From assembly GCF_014201835.1 (NCBI RefSeq), contig NZ_JACHFH010000013.1:1-64000 (forward strand): 64,000 nucleotides of DNA, written 5' to 3'. This document shows positions 8,046 through 17,245 of the stretch, one piece after another; the stretch's first letter is position 1; every line of letters begins with the position of its first letter. Below the pieces are notes generated by a model that was not told the origin of the DNA, ran no database searches, and saw only the letters and a program-made list of their open reading frames with translations. The DNA is from Pectinatus brassicae. GTDB taxonomy: Bacteria; Bacillota; Negativicutes; Selenomonadales; Selenomonadaceae. Position numbers and translations under genes: made by a program.

Positions 8046-9179
8046 ATGAATTATTGTGAGATGCAATTGGTGGATGTAGTTAATATAAAAACTGGAAAAC
8101 TTAACTCGAATGCAGCCGTTGAAAAGGGCGAATATCCTTTTTATACATGTGCTCCTTCTCCGTTGAGAATAGATAAGTACAAATATGATCAAGCAGCAAT
8201 ATTACTTGCAGGAAATAATGCTGAAGGCAATTTTCATATTAACTATTTTGAAGGCAAGTTTGAAGCATATCAAAGAACTTACATTATTGATTCTAAAAAT
8301 GAAGATAAGTATGACTTGAAGTACCTTTTTTATGCGCTAAAAGAATGTTTGCATGAATTTAAATTAATGTCACAAGGAACATCAACAAAGTTCTTAACAA
8401 TGGCGATTTTGAATGGGTTTAAATTAAACATACCGGACATAAATGAGCAAAGGAAAATTGCAGGTATATTGTCTAGTTTGGATCAGAAGATTTCAAATAA
8501 TGAAGCGATAAATAGGAATTTATTGGATCAAGGAAGAGTTTTATATGAAGAGTTAATAGCAGGTTATGAGGTAAATTCAAAACTTGGTGACTTAATAAAG
8601 AGTATTGAAACGGGTAAAAGACCTAAGGGAGGAGCACAAGAGGTTGGTGTTCCTAGTATTGGTGCTGAAAAGATAGAGTGTTTTGGTGTTTATAATTATT
8701 CGACTGAAAAATTTATTGACGATGACTTCTATCGAAATTTGAAAAAAGGACACGTCTTATCTGGTGATGTGTTGCTTTATAAAGACGGTGCTTATACAGG
8801 AAAAACATCTATGGCTTTAGATGGATTTCCACATGAAAAGTGTGCGATAAACGAACATGTATATAAGTTGAATACTCTAAATAATTTATACCAGTTCTTT
8901 CTTTATTTTACTCTGGATAATGATAAAATTAAGGATTACATTTATACGTTAGCATCAAGTAAGGCTGCGCAACCCGGGTTAAATCAAAATGAACTTCGCA
9001 GTGTTGATATAGTGTTGCCAGAAGAATCGGTTTTATTAGAGTTTGAAAATAGAGTATCAGACATGATGCACTTAATTGCTTCGAATGCAAAAGAGAGTAG
9101 GAGTCTTTCGATTATTAGAGACACTCTTCTGCCTAAGCTTATGTCAGGTGAATTGGATGTTTCAGAATTAGAAGTTTAG
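8046..9179 (+). CDS. hsdS: type I restriction-modification specificity subunit HsdS
   Basis: 377 residues with two target recognition domains. TRD1 is about 5-135 (GEYPFYTCAPSPLRIDKY to LNGFKLNIPDINEQRKIAGILSSLDQKI) with a central conserved helix. TRD2 is about 182-335 (LGDLIKSIETGKRPKGGAQ to LRSVDIVLPE) with the distal helix after it. Each TRD reads one half of the bipartite DNA site and the helices set the spacing. TRD1 begins almost at the N-terminus, somewhat shorter than average, and GEYPFYT is the form seen in Bcg-like and type I TRDs. A TAGGTGAT ribosome site precedes ATG. Confidence 0.93.
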   Translation: MNYCEMQLVDVVNIKTGKLNSNAAVEKGEYPFYTCAPSPLRIDKYKYDQAAILLAGNNAEGNFHINYFEGKFEAYQRTYIIDSKNEDKYDLKYLFYALKECLHEFKLMSQGTSTKFLTMAILNGFKLNIPDINEQRKIAGILSSLDQKISNNEAINRNLLDQGRVLYEELIAGYEVNSKLGDLIKSIETGKRPKGGAQEVGVPSIGAEKIECFGVYNYSTEKFIDDDFYRNLKKGHVLSGDVLLYKDGAYTGKTSMALDGFPHEKCAINEHVYKLNTLNNLYQFFLYFTLDNDKIKDYIYTLASSKAAQPGLNQNELRSVDIVLPEESVLLEFENRVSDMMHLIASNAKESRSLSIIRDTLLPKLMSGELDVSELEV

Positions 9180-9230
9180 TGCGATAAATTTTAATTTATA
9201 TTTTTCAGTATTTTATATTAGGGGGAGAAA

Positions 9231-9371
9231 ATGAATTTAGAACAAGAATATAGTATAAAAAAAGAAACGATTTATACGCTCGGAGAATTTAGTATTTTAT
9301 GGTGTTATTTTGAACAAAGAAAATTTGGCGCTGAAACAAGTCCATCAAAAATGATAGAATGGGCTGAATGA
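9231..9371 (+). pseudogene. HEPN-family gene, N-terminal part before an in-frame TGA
   Basis: 46 codons from ATG with the ribosome site AGGGGGAG five bases upstream, ending in TGA. The peptide begins MNLEQEYSIKKETIYTLGEF and contains FSILWCYFEQRKFGAE, which looks like the start of a small helical HEPN protein. The reading frame continues, in the same phase, directly into the GTG-started frame at 9375 (GAA TGA CAA GTG), whose end has the HEPN motif. I read the two as one gene of about 151 codons broken by a single stop codon. A TGA read-through or stop-restart arrangement cannot be excluded. Confidence 0.6.
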
Positions 9372-9374
9372 CAA

Positions 9375-9686
9375 GTGATTACTTCTAAGATAATTGATCT
9401 TTGCGAAAACATAAAGCAAAAGGCGATAAATTATTTGAAACATATTGATGATCAAACCATAGAAACGAGAATTTATAGTGAGAATAGACAGCCAAATGTT
9501 CAGCAGAAAAAATTAATTTCTGATTTTTTAGAGGGTAAAGCTGATAATCCATTACCAGGTTGTTCACTTTTTATTTTAAGGATACGAAATAATATGTTTC
9601 ATGGGCTTAAGGATATATATACACTTAACGAACAACAAGAAATGTTTATCGGGATCAACTCATTTTTAAAATTCATATTAAAATAA
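9375..9686 (+). CDS. HEPN-like protein, C-terminal part
   Basis: 103 codons from GTG, in the same frame as 9231-9371 and separated from it by one stop codon and CAA. The end reads LFILRIRNNMFHGLKDIY. RNNMFH is the Rx4H motif of HEPN ribonucleases, many of which cleave RNA in toxin-antitoxin, Abi and RM-linked defence. There is no ribosome site of its own, so it would need read-through or re-initiation after the TGA. It lies between hsdS and hsdR, where anticodon nucleases and other RNA-cleaving effectors are sometimes kept by type I RM systems. Confidence 0.6.
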   Translation: MITSKIIDLCENIKQKAINYLKHIDDQTIETRIYSENRQPNVQQKKLISDFLEGKADNPLPGCSLFILRIRNNMFHGLKDIYTLNEQQEMFIGINSFLKFILK

Positions 9687-9708
9687 CATATGAAAGGATG
9701 TGAAAACA

Positions 9709-12700
9709 GTGTCTGTTAATGAAAATACATTAGAACAAGCTATTATTTCAGAGTTACAGGAAAAGGGTTATGAATATGTATATGGCCCAGACATCGACAG
9801 AGATTATCATGAGGTAATCTTAGAAGATTGCTTTCGAGCATCAATGTTAAATATAAATCCAGGCATAACTCAAGAGATAATTTCTGAAACATATAAAGAA
9901 ATTAAGAACCTAGGGCTTTTAAGAGCTGAAGATCTAAATGCATCATTTCATAAGTATATTGTGGAAGGAGTGCCAGTACCATATCAGAAAGATGAAGAAA
10001 ATCGTACATTTACTGTAAAATTAATAGATTTTGATAATCCATCTGCAAATGATTTTAAGGTCGTAAATCAATATACGATTATTGAGTATAAGAATAAACG
10101 TCCAGATATTTTGGTATTTATCAATGGAATACCCATGATTCTTTTTGAATTAAAAAATATGGCTAAAGATAACACTACAGTTGAACAAGCATATATGCAA
10201 GTTAAAAATTATCAACTGGATATTCCAATCTTGTTTAATTACAATGCCTTTAATGTTATTAGTGACGGTATTGATACTAGGGTGGGAACTATTACATCTG
10301 ATTATACTCGCTATATGGCATGGAAATCAGAGAATGGTGAAAAGCCCGCAGAAAATTCGACGGATTTTTTTACAATATTACTTAATGGAATGTTTCCTAA
10401 AGAACGATTGTTGGACATAATCCGTAATTTTATTGTGTTTCAGGATATTCAAGGAAAAACTATAAAAATATTAGCGGGCTATCATCAGTATTTTGCAGTG
10501 CGTAAGGCAGTGCAAAGAACCAGAATAGCATTAGAAGAAAATAGTCATAAAGTTGGTGTTGTTTGGCATACTCAGGGTAGTGGTAAAAGTCTTTCCATGG
10601 TATTTTATTCTGGATTGGTTGTGAGTAATCCAGAATTTGAGAATCCAACTATCGTTGTGCTTACTGACCGTAACGATTTGGACAATCAGCTCTTTGGAAC
10701 TTTCAGTGCTAGTTCAAAGCTGCTTCTTCGTCAAATACCGAAACAGGCAGAAAGTAGAGAGCATTTAAAAGAATTGCTGAAGGTTAAGGCTGGCGGAATT
10801 ATATTTACGACTATTCAAAAGTTTGAAGAAAACGATGATATTATTAATGACCGTAGTAATATTATTTTTATGGCAGACGAAGCACATCGTTCTCAATATG
10901 GTACGGAAGCTAAATTTGATAGAGAAACTGGTGAGTGGAAATATGGGATGGCAAAACATATGCGTGATGCTCTTCCAAATGCTACATTTATTGGTTTTAC
11001 TGGAACGCCAATCGATATGAAGGACAAATCAACAATAGAAGTTTTTGGTAAATACATAGATATTTATGATATGACACAGGCTGTTGATGATGGTGCAACT
11101 GTACCAATTTACTATGAAAATAGAACCCCAAAATTGAAGCTTAATGAAGAAGTTTTGAAACAAATAGATGACGAATATGCAAGATTAGTTGGCGAGTCTA
11201 CAGAAATTGAAATTGAAAAATCAAAAACTGATCTTTCAGGTATTGAAGCTGTTGTTGGTTCGTCAGATCGTATTAACATGCTGGCTAATGATATTATAGC
11301 TCATTATGAGGATCGTCAGTATGTTTTGACTGGTAAGGCTATGATTGTTTGTATGACCCGTCGTATTGCAATAAATTTGTACAAGACATTATTAGAAAAA
11401 CGTCCTGAATGGAATAAAAAAGTTAAAGTGGTTCTTACATCTAGCAATCAAGATCCAGAAGATTGGCATGATATCATTGGGAATAAGGCATACCGTGATG
11501 GCTTAATGATTGAATTCAAAGATAACGACAGTGATTTTAAGATTGCTATAGTTGTAGATATGTGGTTAACAGGATTTGATGTCCCCTCAATGGCAACAAT
11601 GTATATTGATAAGCCAATGAAGGGACATACATTAATGCAGGCTATAGCTCGTGTAAATAGGGTGTATAAAGATAAAGAAGCTGGATTGATAGTAGACTAT
11701 ATTGGAATGGCGGCAGAATTGAAGATTGCTTTAAATCAGTATACTAAACGTGATCAGGATAAGGTGCCGGATCTTAATGTTGTATATTCTATTGCTATGG
11801 CGAAATTAGAAGTTATGCGCGATATGTTCTATGGATTTAATTATAGTAGTTTTTTTGGAGAATCTGATATACAGCGGTTAAAAGTGATTGCTGATGGTGT
11901 TGAATTTGCTCTTGGATTTGAAGAAGATGAATCAAAAGAATATATTAGAGAAGCAACTGCATTAAGTCAAGCAGAAACGCTTTGTCGAAGTCTTATAGAT
12001 GATCATGATAAAAAAGAAATTGAATTTTTTAAATGTGTAAAAGCAGGAATCTGCAAAGTTGGTGGTAAGGGTAAAATTACATCGAATGAAATTAATGCTC
12101 GTATTATAAATATGCTTGAACAAGCTATTGAACAAGATGGTGTAGTAAATATTTTTGAAAAATCTGGGCAAAAAAATCCAGAGATTTCTTTATTATCAGA
12201 TGAATATATGGACCAGGTGCGTAAGATGAAGCATAAAAATATAGCAGCAGAAATGTTGCGTAATCTATTAGAAGACAAAATTAAAGTGTTTTCAAGAACA
12301 GGTATTGTAAAGGCACAGCTTTTTTCTGAAAAAATGAAGAATGTACTTAAGCGATATAATAATAGGATGGTAACAAGTGCAGAGGTCATTGAGGAACTTT
12401 TAAATCTTTCCCAAGAAATAGCAAAAGCATACGCTGCTGGAGAGGTGAAAGGTTTAAGCCCAGAAGAACTAGCATTTTATGATGCTCTTGTCGCTGATCC
12501 AGAAGTACTTAAAAATATGGAAGATTCAACACTTGTTGAAATGGCTCATGAGCTAACAATACTTATCCAAAAAAGTAGAACTGTTGATTGGGATAAAAAA
12601 CAATCAGTGCGGGCTTATATGCGCACTCAGATTAAACATTTGCTGCGTAAATATAAATATCCACCTGAACAAGCAAAAAATGCAATTGATACAGTTATTA

Positions 12701-12738
12701 AACAGGCAGAGTTAATGAGTGAAAACATGATTATATGA
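9709..12738 (+). CDS. hsdR: type I restriction enzyme subunit HsdR
   Basis: About 1009 residues. The N-terminal endonuclease domain of PD-(D/E)XK type shows RPDILVFINGIPMILFELKN (Asp...Glu-x-Lys). It is followed by a superfamily 2 translocase with Walker A HTQGSGKS (about residue 287), MADEAHRSQYG (DEAH), FTGTPI, and the C-terminal helicase lobe (LTGFDVPSMATMYIDKP, QAIARVNR). The C-terminal third is helical and docks on HsdM/HsdS. It cleaves DNA after ATP-driven translocation when the site is unmethylated. A GTG at 9700 also opens the frame, but AAAGGA (9694-9699) overlaps or touches it; GTG at 9709 has proper spacing, so I prefer 9709. Confidence 0.93.
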   Translation: MSVNENTLEQAIISELQEKGYEYVYGPDIDRDYHEVILEDCFRASMLNINPGITQEIISETYKEIKNLGLLRAEDLNASFHKYIVEGVPVPYQKDEENRTFTVKLIDFDNPSANDFKVVNQYTIIEYKNKRPDILVFINGIPMILFELKNMAKDNTTVEQAYMQVKNYQLDIPILFNYNAFNVISDGIDTRVGTITSDYTRYMAWKSENGEKPAENSTDFFTILLNGMFPKERLLDIIRNFIVFQDIQGKTIKILAGYHQYFAVRKAVQRTRIALEENSHKVGVVWHTQGSGKSLSMVFYSGLVVSNPEFENPTIVVLTDRNDLDNQLFGTFSASSKLLLRQIPKQAESREHLKELLKVKAGGIIFTTIQKFEENDDIINDRSNIIFMADEAHRSQYGTEAKFDRETGEWKYGMAKHMRDALPNATFIGFTGTPIDMKDKSTIEVFGKYIDIYDMTQAVDDGATVPIYYENRTPKLKLNEEVLKQIDDEYARLVGESTEIEIEKSKTDLSGIEAVVGSSDRINMLANDIIAHYEDRQYVLTGKAMIVCMTRRIAINLYKTLLEKRPEWNKKVKVVLTSSNQDPEDWHDIIGNKAYRDGLMIEFKDNDSDFKIAIVVDMWLTGFDVPSMATMYIDKPMKGHTLMQAIARVNRVYKDKEAGLIVDYIGMAAELKIALNQYTKRDQDKVPDLNVVYSIAMAKLEVMRDMFYGFNYSSFFGESDIQRLKVIADGVEFALGFEEDESKEYIREATALSQAETLCRSLIDDHDKKEIEFFKCVKAGICKVGGKGKITSNEINARIINMLEQAIEQDGVVNIFEKSGQKNPEISLLSDEYMDQVRKMKHKNIAAEMLRNLLEDKIKVFSRTGIVKAQLFSEKMKNVLKRYNNRMVTSAEVIEELLNLSQEIAKAYAAGEVKGLSPEELAFYDALVADPEVLKNMEDSTLVEMAHELTILIQKSRTVDWDKKQSVRAYMRTQIKHLLRKYKYPPEQAKNAIDTVIKQAELMSENMII

Positions 12739-12870
12739 AATGTATTTAAATGAAGTTGTTAATAAATACGATAAAATGAAAAGAATAAAATATCGTTAAA
12801 TATTGCTCTTAATAATGGAAGAAGTAAAGAAAATTGGTTAGCATCAGAGACTAAAAAAGCTACAGCTGCA

Positions 12871-14007
12871 ATGTCCGATCAGAAAATGGTTTGTTATTTA
12901 AATAATTTGGATGATGCATTAAATACAGCAAATGAGGCATTAAATAATACTATTACTACAAATGCAGGAGTAATTAATCAAAATCCGCGATTGGATGGAT
13001 TTATTGCAGAACAACATCATGCTCAAACATTTAATCTTAATGCTAAGGCAACTGGAAGTGAATATAGAGCTGAAGTTTTAGAACCTGATGGAACAGGTTA
13101 TGGTAAGAATTCCGTAGATATTGTTATTAAAGACAAAAATGGGAAAATTGTTAAACGTTATCAATGTAAATATTGTAAAGATGCTGATTCAACTAATAAA
13201 GCTTTTGAACACGGGGATTATAGAGGACAACAAGCAGATATTAATGGGAAATCAACAAGTGTAATTGAGGCACCGGATGGGACGTGCAGTAATCCATTAA
13301 CAAAATCAAAAGCTGAACAGATGAGAGATGAAGCTCAAAGTGGTAAATGGGATGATTTAAATTGGAATGAATATAAAACGAAAGATCTTGCGATTGGTAT
13401 TGGTAAACAAGCAGGACATGTGGCTCTTCAAGGTGCAGCAATTGGTGTAGGAATGGAAATTGCTAGTAAGCTTTGGAATGATGAAGAAATAGATAGTAAA
13501 GAAGTTATTGATCAAGCTATTAAAACGGGAGCTGATATGGGAGTAAAAGCAGCCGCTTCTGGAGCATTGAAAGTAGCTTCTGAAAAGGAAATTATCTCAT
13601 TAATTCCAAAAGGAACACCGGCAGGAACAATTGCTAATATTGCGTATGTAGGAATTGAATCAGCAAAAATTGTTGGAAAAATTATGACAGGTGAGCTTTC
13701 ATGTAGTGAAGGTATTGATAAACTACAACAAACAGCAATAACTACGACATCTGGGTTAATAGCGATGGGAGAAGGTGCAGAAATTGGAGCAGCAGTTGGA
13801 ACTATATTTGGCCCAATTGGGACAGCATTTGGTGGGTTTATAGGTGGTTCAGTAGGTTATATGGCAGGCTCAAAAGTTGGAGAAATAGTTTCAAAGGGAG
13901 CAAAAAAAATATGTAATGTAGCCATTAATGCAGTTAGTTCAATTGGATCGACGCTTAAGAATGTAGGCAGTGCAGTTTGCTCGGGACTACGCAGTATATT
14001 TTTTTAA
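12871..14007 (+). CDS. unrecognised protein with nuclease-like QxK motif and glycine zipper
   Basis: 378 codons from ATG. Residues 60-115 (GFIAEQHHAQTF, GKNSVDIVIKD, KRYQCKYCKDA) resemble a PD-(D/E)XK-like fold with Asp...Gln-x-Lys. Residues 300-345 form a glycine-zipper stretch (GAEIGAAVGTIFGPIG, GGFIGGSVGYMAG) able to enter membranes. The ATG has no ribosome site, and the open frame extends back to 12775 without a usual start codon, so the 5' end may be missing or start unusually. It follows hsdR by 130 bases and could be an effector added to the RM locus. I do not recognise the family with certainty; function is unknown. Confidence 0.6.
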   Translation: MSDQKMVCYLNNLDDALNTANEALNNTITTNAGVINQNPRLDGFIAEQHHAQTFNLNAKATGSEYRAEVLEPDGTGYGKNSVDIVIKDKNGKIVKRYQCKYCKDADSTNKAFEHGDYRGQQADINGKSTSVIEAPDGTCSNPLTKSKAEQMRDEAQSGKWDDLNWNEYKTKDLAIGIGKQAGHVALQGAAIGVGMEIASKLWNDEEIDSKEVIDQAIKTGADMGVKAAASGALKVASEKEIISLIPKGTPAGTIANIAYVGIESAKIVGKIMTGELSCSEGIDKLQQTAITTTSGLIAMGEGAEIGAAVGTIFGPIGTAFGGFIGGSVGYMAGSKVGEIVSKGAKKICNVAINAVSSIGSTLKNVGSAVCSGLRSIFF

Positions 14008-14050
14008 TTATTAGGTTGATTTTTATAGCAAAAAAAATTATATTATAATG

Positions 14051-14093
14051 CCGCTAGATTTTGCAAGTTCAATACAGGTCTAGCGGTATTTTT
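14051..14093 (+). terminator. intrinsic terminator after the QxK/glycine-zipper gene
   Basis: CCGCTAGA (14051-14058) pairs with TCTAGCGG (14079-14086), followed by TATTTTTAT. It closes the RM/effector region. Confidence 0.75.
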
Positions 14094-14242
14094 ATATATA
14101 AAGTGTGATTAAGAAATTACTGAATAAATAAAAAAAAATAATTATATATTATAAAAATGATAAAGGAAATCTTGTAGATATATCACAATGATTTTTAGAG
14201 ATTATAAATATATTTTACATTATTAAGAAGGAGAAATTAATT

Positions 14243-15346
14243 ATGAAAACAGGCAGAAACATTGAAGAATTGGGTAAAGAATTATTACGTCAGAGAGAAA
14301 TTAGAAAGGATTATGTAGCAGATACCAGATATCTAACAGTGGTTACAGATGAATATGGACAGTCGAATATGCAAATAGATTTAAATGGAGATATGGTTCA
14401 TTTGACTTTAAATGATTTAGCCCATAGCCAAATTGCAAATAGGCTGCAAATTCCGTTAAAGTACTATAACAAGATGCGTAAAGAAAATCCTATCCTGCTA
14501 GATATGAATATTAACGGTTGGTTTAGAAAAACACCAGAAAAAAGAATGGTCCGTACCTTGGATAATAAGGTACGGGCCTTTTTGTCGGATAGATATAGAC
14601 GTTTGGATAATTTAGAATTGGCAACGACTGTACTGCCTATTATTCAAGAAATAAAGGGAGCACAGATAATTTCCTGTGATGTTACTGAAACCAATATGTA
14701 TTTAAAGGTCATAAATAAACGGTTAAAAGCGGAAGTCGCTGTAAATGATGTTGTGCAGGCTGGTTTTGTTATATCAAATTCTGAGGTAGGACTTGGTTCT
14801 TTAAAAGTGGAGCCATTAATATATCGTCTTGTATGCAAGAATGGTCTTATTGCTAAGGACTATACACAGAAAAAATATCATGTTGGTCGGCAGATTGACA
14901 CAATGGATGCTGCTTATGAAATATATTCTGATGAAACACTAAAAGCAGATGATAAAGCATTTTTTATGAAAGTTGAAGACACTGTAAGAACAGCTGTTGA
15001 TGAAACCAAGTTTAATCTTATTGTAGAGAAATTTAGAGATAGTAAAAGACAGTCTACAGGTAGTGATCCGATAAAAACAGTAGAAATACTAGCAGATAAA
15101 TATACTTTAAATAAAAATGAAGAAGCCAGCATATTACGCCATTTTATTATGGCGAATGATAATTCTGCTTTCGGTCTTATTAATGCAGTTACTCGTGCTA
15201 GTCAGGATGTAGAAGATTATAATCGGGCAACAGATTTAGAAAGAATTGGCGGAGAATTATTGGCATTGCCTAATAGTAATAAAATATTAACGCTGCCTAA
15301 TAGAAGTAATATGATCGATATAACTTCGCAGGTAGAATTAGCATAA
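14243..15346 (+). CDS. DUF932 phage/plasmid-like protein
   Basis: 367 residues with AAGGAG before ATG. The sequence has the DUF932 features: DLNGDMVHLTLNDLAHSQIA, RLQIPLKYYNKM, NGWFRKTP, VRAFLSDRYRRLDN, and VCKNGLIA near residue 200. Proteins of this group occur in phages, plasmids and integrative elements. Their biochemical role is not established, though they are often next to recombination and ssDNA-annealing genes, as here. No signal peptide or membrane segment. It is separated from the RM locus by a terminator and begins the replication/recombination half of the element. Confidence 0.85.
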   Translation: MKTGRNIEELGKELLRQREIRKDYVADTRYLTVVTDEYGQSNMQIDLNGDMVHLTLNDLAHSQIANRLQIPLKYYNKMRKENPILLDMNINGWFRKTPEKRMVRTLDNKVRAFLSDRYRRLDNLELATTVLPIIQEIKGAQIISCDVTETNMYLKVINKRLKAEVAVNDVVQAGFVISNSEVGLGSLKVEPLIYRLVCKNGLIAKDYTQKKYHVGRQIDTMDAAYEIYSDETLKADDKAFFMKVEDTVRTAVDETKFNLIVEKFRDSKRQSTGSDPIKTVEILADKYTLNKNEEASILRHFIMANDNSAFGLINAVTRASQDVEDYNRATDLERIGGELLALPNSNKILTLPNRSNMIDITSQVELA

Positions 15347-15350
15347 AATT

Positions 15351-15442
15351 ATGTCCAAATGTCATGGATGTCCAGTAAAAATAGGGTGTATATAGTGGTT
15401 AAATATATTTATACACCCTAAAATCATTGGACATTAGGACAT
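15351..15442 (+). repeat. nested inverted repeat module A, upstream of the small gene at 15469
   Basis: Outer arms: ATGTCCAAATGTC begins at 15351 (arm region to 15373), against GGACATTAGGACAT at 15429-15442. Inner arms TAGGGTGTATA (15382-15392) and TATACACCCTA (15410-15420) are perfect. The right outer arm ends about ten bases before the ribosome site of the next gene. The outer arm contains ATGTCATGGATGTCC, related to the repeats of modules B and C. Confidence 0.7.
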
Positions 15443-15468
15443 AAAAAATGAAAGTAGGGATTTATATT

Positions 15469-15693
15469 ATGAGTATATCAATTTGTTTAGCATATAATGA
15501 TTTGCAGCTTATCTTGGCTGATGATAATGGTAATTTAAATATAAATTTACAGGGAAAGCATATTAATATCAATTTTATATTAAATCCAATGCAGGCTAAG
15601 ATCCTGGCAGAAAATACAGCAATCATGACAAATAAATTACCAGTATCAGTAAAAGATGAAAATGGTAACCTAGAAACCATATTTAAAAAATAA
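15469..15693 (+). CDS. small hypothetical protein
   Basis: 74 residues from ATG 15469, chosen because AGTAGGG lies nine bases upstream; the in-frame ATG at 15448 has no ribosome site. The sequence (MSISICLAYNDLQLIL, NLNINLQGKHININF, NPMQAKILAENTAIM) has no motif I recognise and no membrane segment. It follows the nested inverted repeat A and lies between the DUF932 and AAA ATPase genes, so it probably belongs to the element's replication/recombination region. Confidence 0.6.
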   Translation: MSISICLAYNDLQLILADDNGNLNINLQGKHININFILNPMQAKILAENTAIMTNKLPVSVKDENGNLETIFKK

Positions 15694-15786
15694 AATATAA
15701 TAAAAATATTACGTTTATATATAAATATAAGTATATATAGGATATAATATACAGTAATGATAATTGTAAACGAAAGGGGTATAGAT

Positions 15787-16968
15787 ATGCTGCCTAATCC
15801 ATATCGACCAGGTGCTGGTATGACACCTGCCTATTTAGCAGGTCGTGAAGAAACTATAAATGAAGCACAAAGCATTTTAAAATCAGTAAGTGTTGGTTTT
15901 GCTGTTCGTTCAGTAATTTATTATGGATTGCGAGGGGTTGGTAAAACAGTTTTATTAAATCATATTGAAAATATGGCTAATGAAATGGATTTGCCATCAG
16001 AATACATGGAAATATCTGAACGAGGCTATTCGTTTGGACAACATCTTATCTTGCATGTATCTAAATTGATAAATAAACTTAGTATAAAAGAAAATATTAC
16101 CAGTCATGCTAAAAAAGCATTATCTATATTAAAAGCCTTTTCATTAAAGTATTCCTATGGGGATGATATTTCTATTGAAATTGGTCCTAATATAAATCCG
16201 GCTACTGGGATATCTGATACTGGGGATCTAGCTAATGATATGACAGAATTATTTTTAGCATTAGGAAATATTGCTCAAAAAGAAGAAAAGGGTGCAGTTA
16301 TTTTTATTGATGAGATTCAATACATGAAAAGCAATGAATTTGAAGCTTTAATGGCTGCATTACATCGGATAAATCAAAAAGGTTATCCATTAGTTATATT
16401 TGCCGCTGGATTACCCAAGATAGCAAAAATAGCTGGTGATGTAAAATCTTATGCGGAAAGATTATTTTCTTTTATAGAAATAGATTCATTACTACCTAAA
16501 GAAGCAATAGCCGCCCTAATAGAACCAGCTAAACGTTTGAATATAAGCTATGCTGATGATGCATTGCAGGAAGTTATAGCAATTACCGAAGGATATCCAT
16601 ATTTTCTGCAAGAATATGGAAAATGGATATGGGAAAGCAATAATGATGCTAAAATTATTACTAAAGCTGTTGTAAAAAATGCCTATGAAAAGTTTGAGCA
16701 AAGTCTTGATGCATCGTTTTTTAAAGTACGACATGATAGAGCAACGCCAAGAGAAATAGAATTTATGACGGCAATGGTTAAATGTGATAATCTTCCTTGT
16801 ACCACAAAAGAGATAGCGGCTATAATGCAGGAAACCACACAATCCATATCACCGCTTAGGGCGCAGCTTATCCATAAAGGCTTTATATATGCAGCAGAAC
16901 GTGGAACAGTAGATTTTACTGTTCTACAATTTGATAAATATTTAAAACGGGTTCATGCTATAGATTAA
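15787..16968 (+). CDS. AAA-type ATPase of the mobile element
   Basis: 393 residues from ATG 15787, chosen because GAAAGGGG lies eight bases upstream; the earlier ATG (15757) lacks such a site. An AAA_16/Orc-like ATPase: LAGREETINEA, Walker A YYGLRGVGKTVLL (about residue 55), Walker B AVIFIDEIQYM (about 175), sensor-like IFAAGLPKIAK, arginine-finger region SYAERLFSF, then a winged-helix C-terminus (TPREIEFMTAMVK to LIHKGFIYAAERGTVDFT). Such ATPases load or move on nucleic acid; related standalone copies are common in phages and integrative elements. Partner unknown. Confidence 0.8.
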   Translation: MLPNPYRPGAGMTPAYLAGREETINEAQSILKSVSVGFAVRSVIYYGLRGVGKTVLLNHIENMANEMDLPSEYMEISERGYSFGQHLILHVSKLINKLSIKENITSHAKKALSILKAFSLKYSYGDDISIEIGPNINPATGISDTGDLANDMTELFLALGNIAQKEEKGAVIFIDEIQYMKSNEFEALMAALHRINQKGYPLVIFAAGLPKIAKIAGDVKSYAERLFSFIEIDSLLPKEAIAALIEPAKRLNISYADDALQEVIAITEGYPYFLQEYGKWIWESNNDAKIITKAVVKNAYEKFEQSLDASFFKVRHDRATPREIEFMTAMVKCDNLPCTTKEIAAIMQETTQSISPLRAQLIHKGFIYAAERGTVDFTVLQFDKYLKRVHAID

Positions 16969-17151
16969 TAATAGTTAAGATTATTATTAACTTATATTTG
17001 CTTTATTTAATTAAAATTTTATGGTACTTAAATAATTAAGCTTAGTATTAAATGAATAAATTATATAATTGCTAAATTAATCCCCCTTATGTCAGTATAA
17101 AATTGACGCAAGGGGAATTTATGTACTGTCAATAAATTGTCTGGCATTATC

Positions 17152-17199
17152 TTAAAATTGACCATTACTGAAAAAATATTCAGTAATGGTCAATTTTAA
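17152..17199. terminator. long perfect stem-loop between ATPase and XRE genes
   Basis: A 21-bp perfect inverted repeat (17152-17172 with 17179-17199) around six A/T bases; the arm contains AATTGACCATTACTGAA. It can end transcription in both directions. The rest of 16969-17245 holds a weaker hairpin (CCCCTT at about 17083 with AAGGGG at about 17110) and AT-rich DNA, no gene. Confidence 0.55.
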
Positions 17200-17245
17200 T
17201 TTATGAAAAAACTGTCATAATGATAAAGGAAAGGAGTATTACACC

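Noticed and set aside
9369-9371. Selenocysteine at the TGA in the HEPN gene
   Set aside because: No convincing stem-loop follows the TGA and HEPN proteins are not selenoproteins; nonsense change or re-initiation is simpler.
12740-12799. 19-codon frame MYLNEVVNKYDKMKRIKYR after hsdR
   Set aside because: It has no ribosome site and no known family; it may be the displaced start of the next gene, so it is mentioned there rather than listed as a gene.
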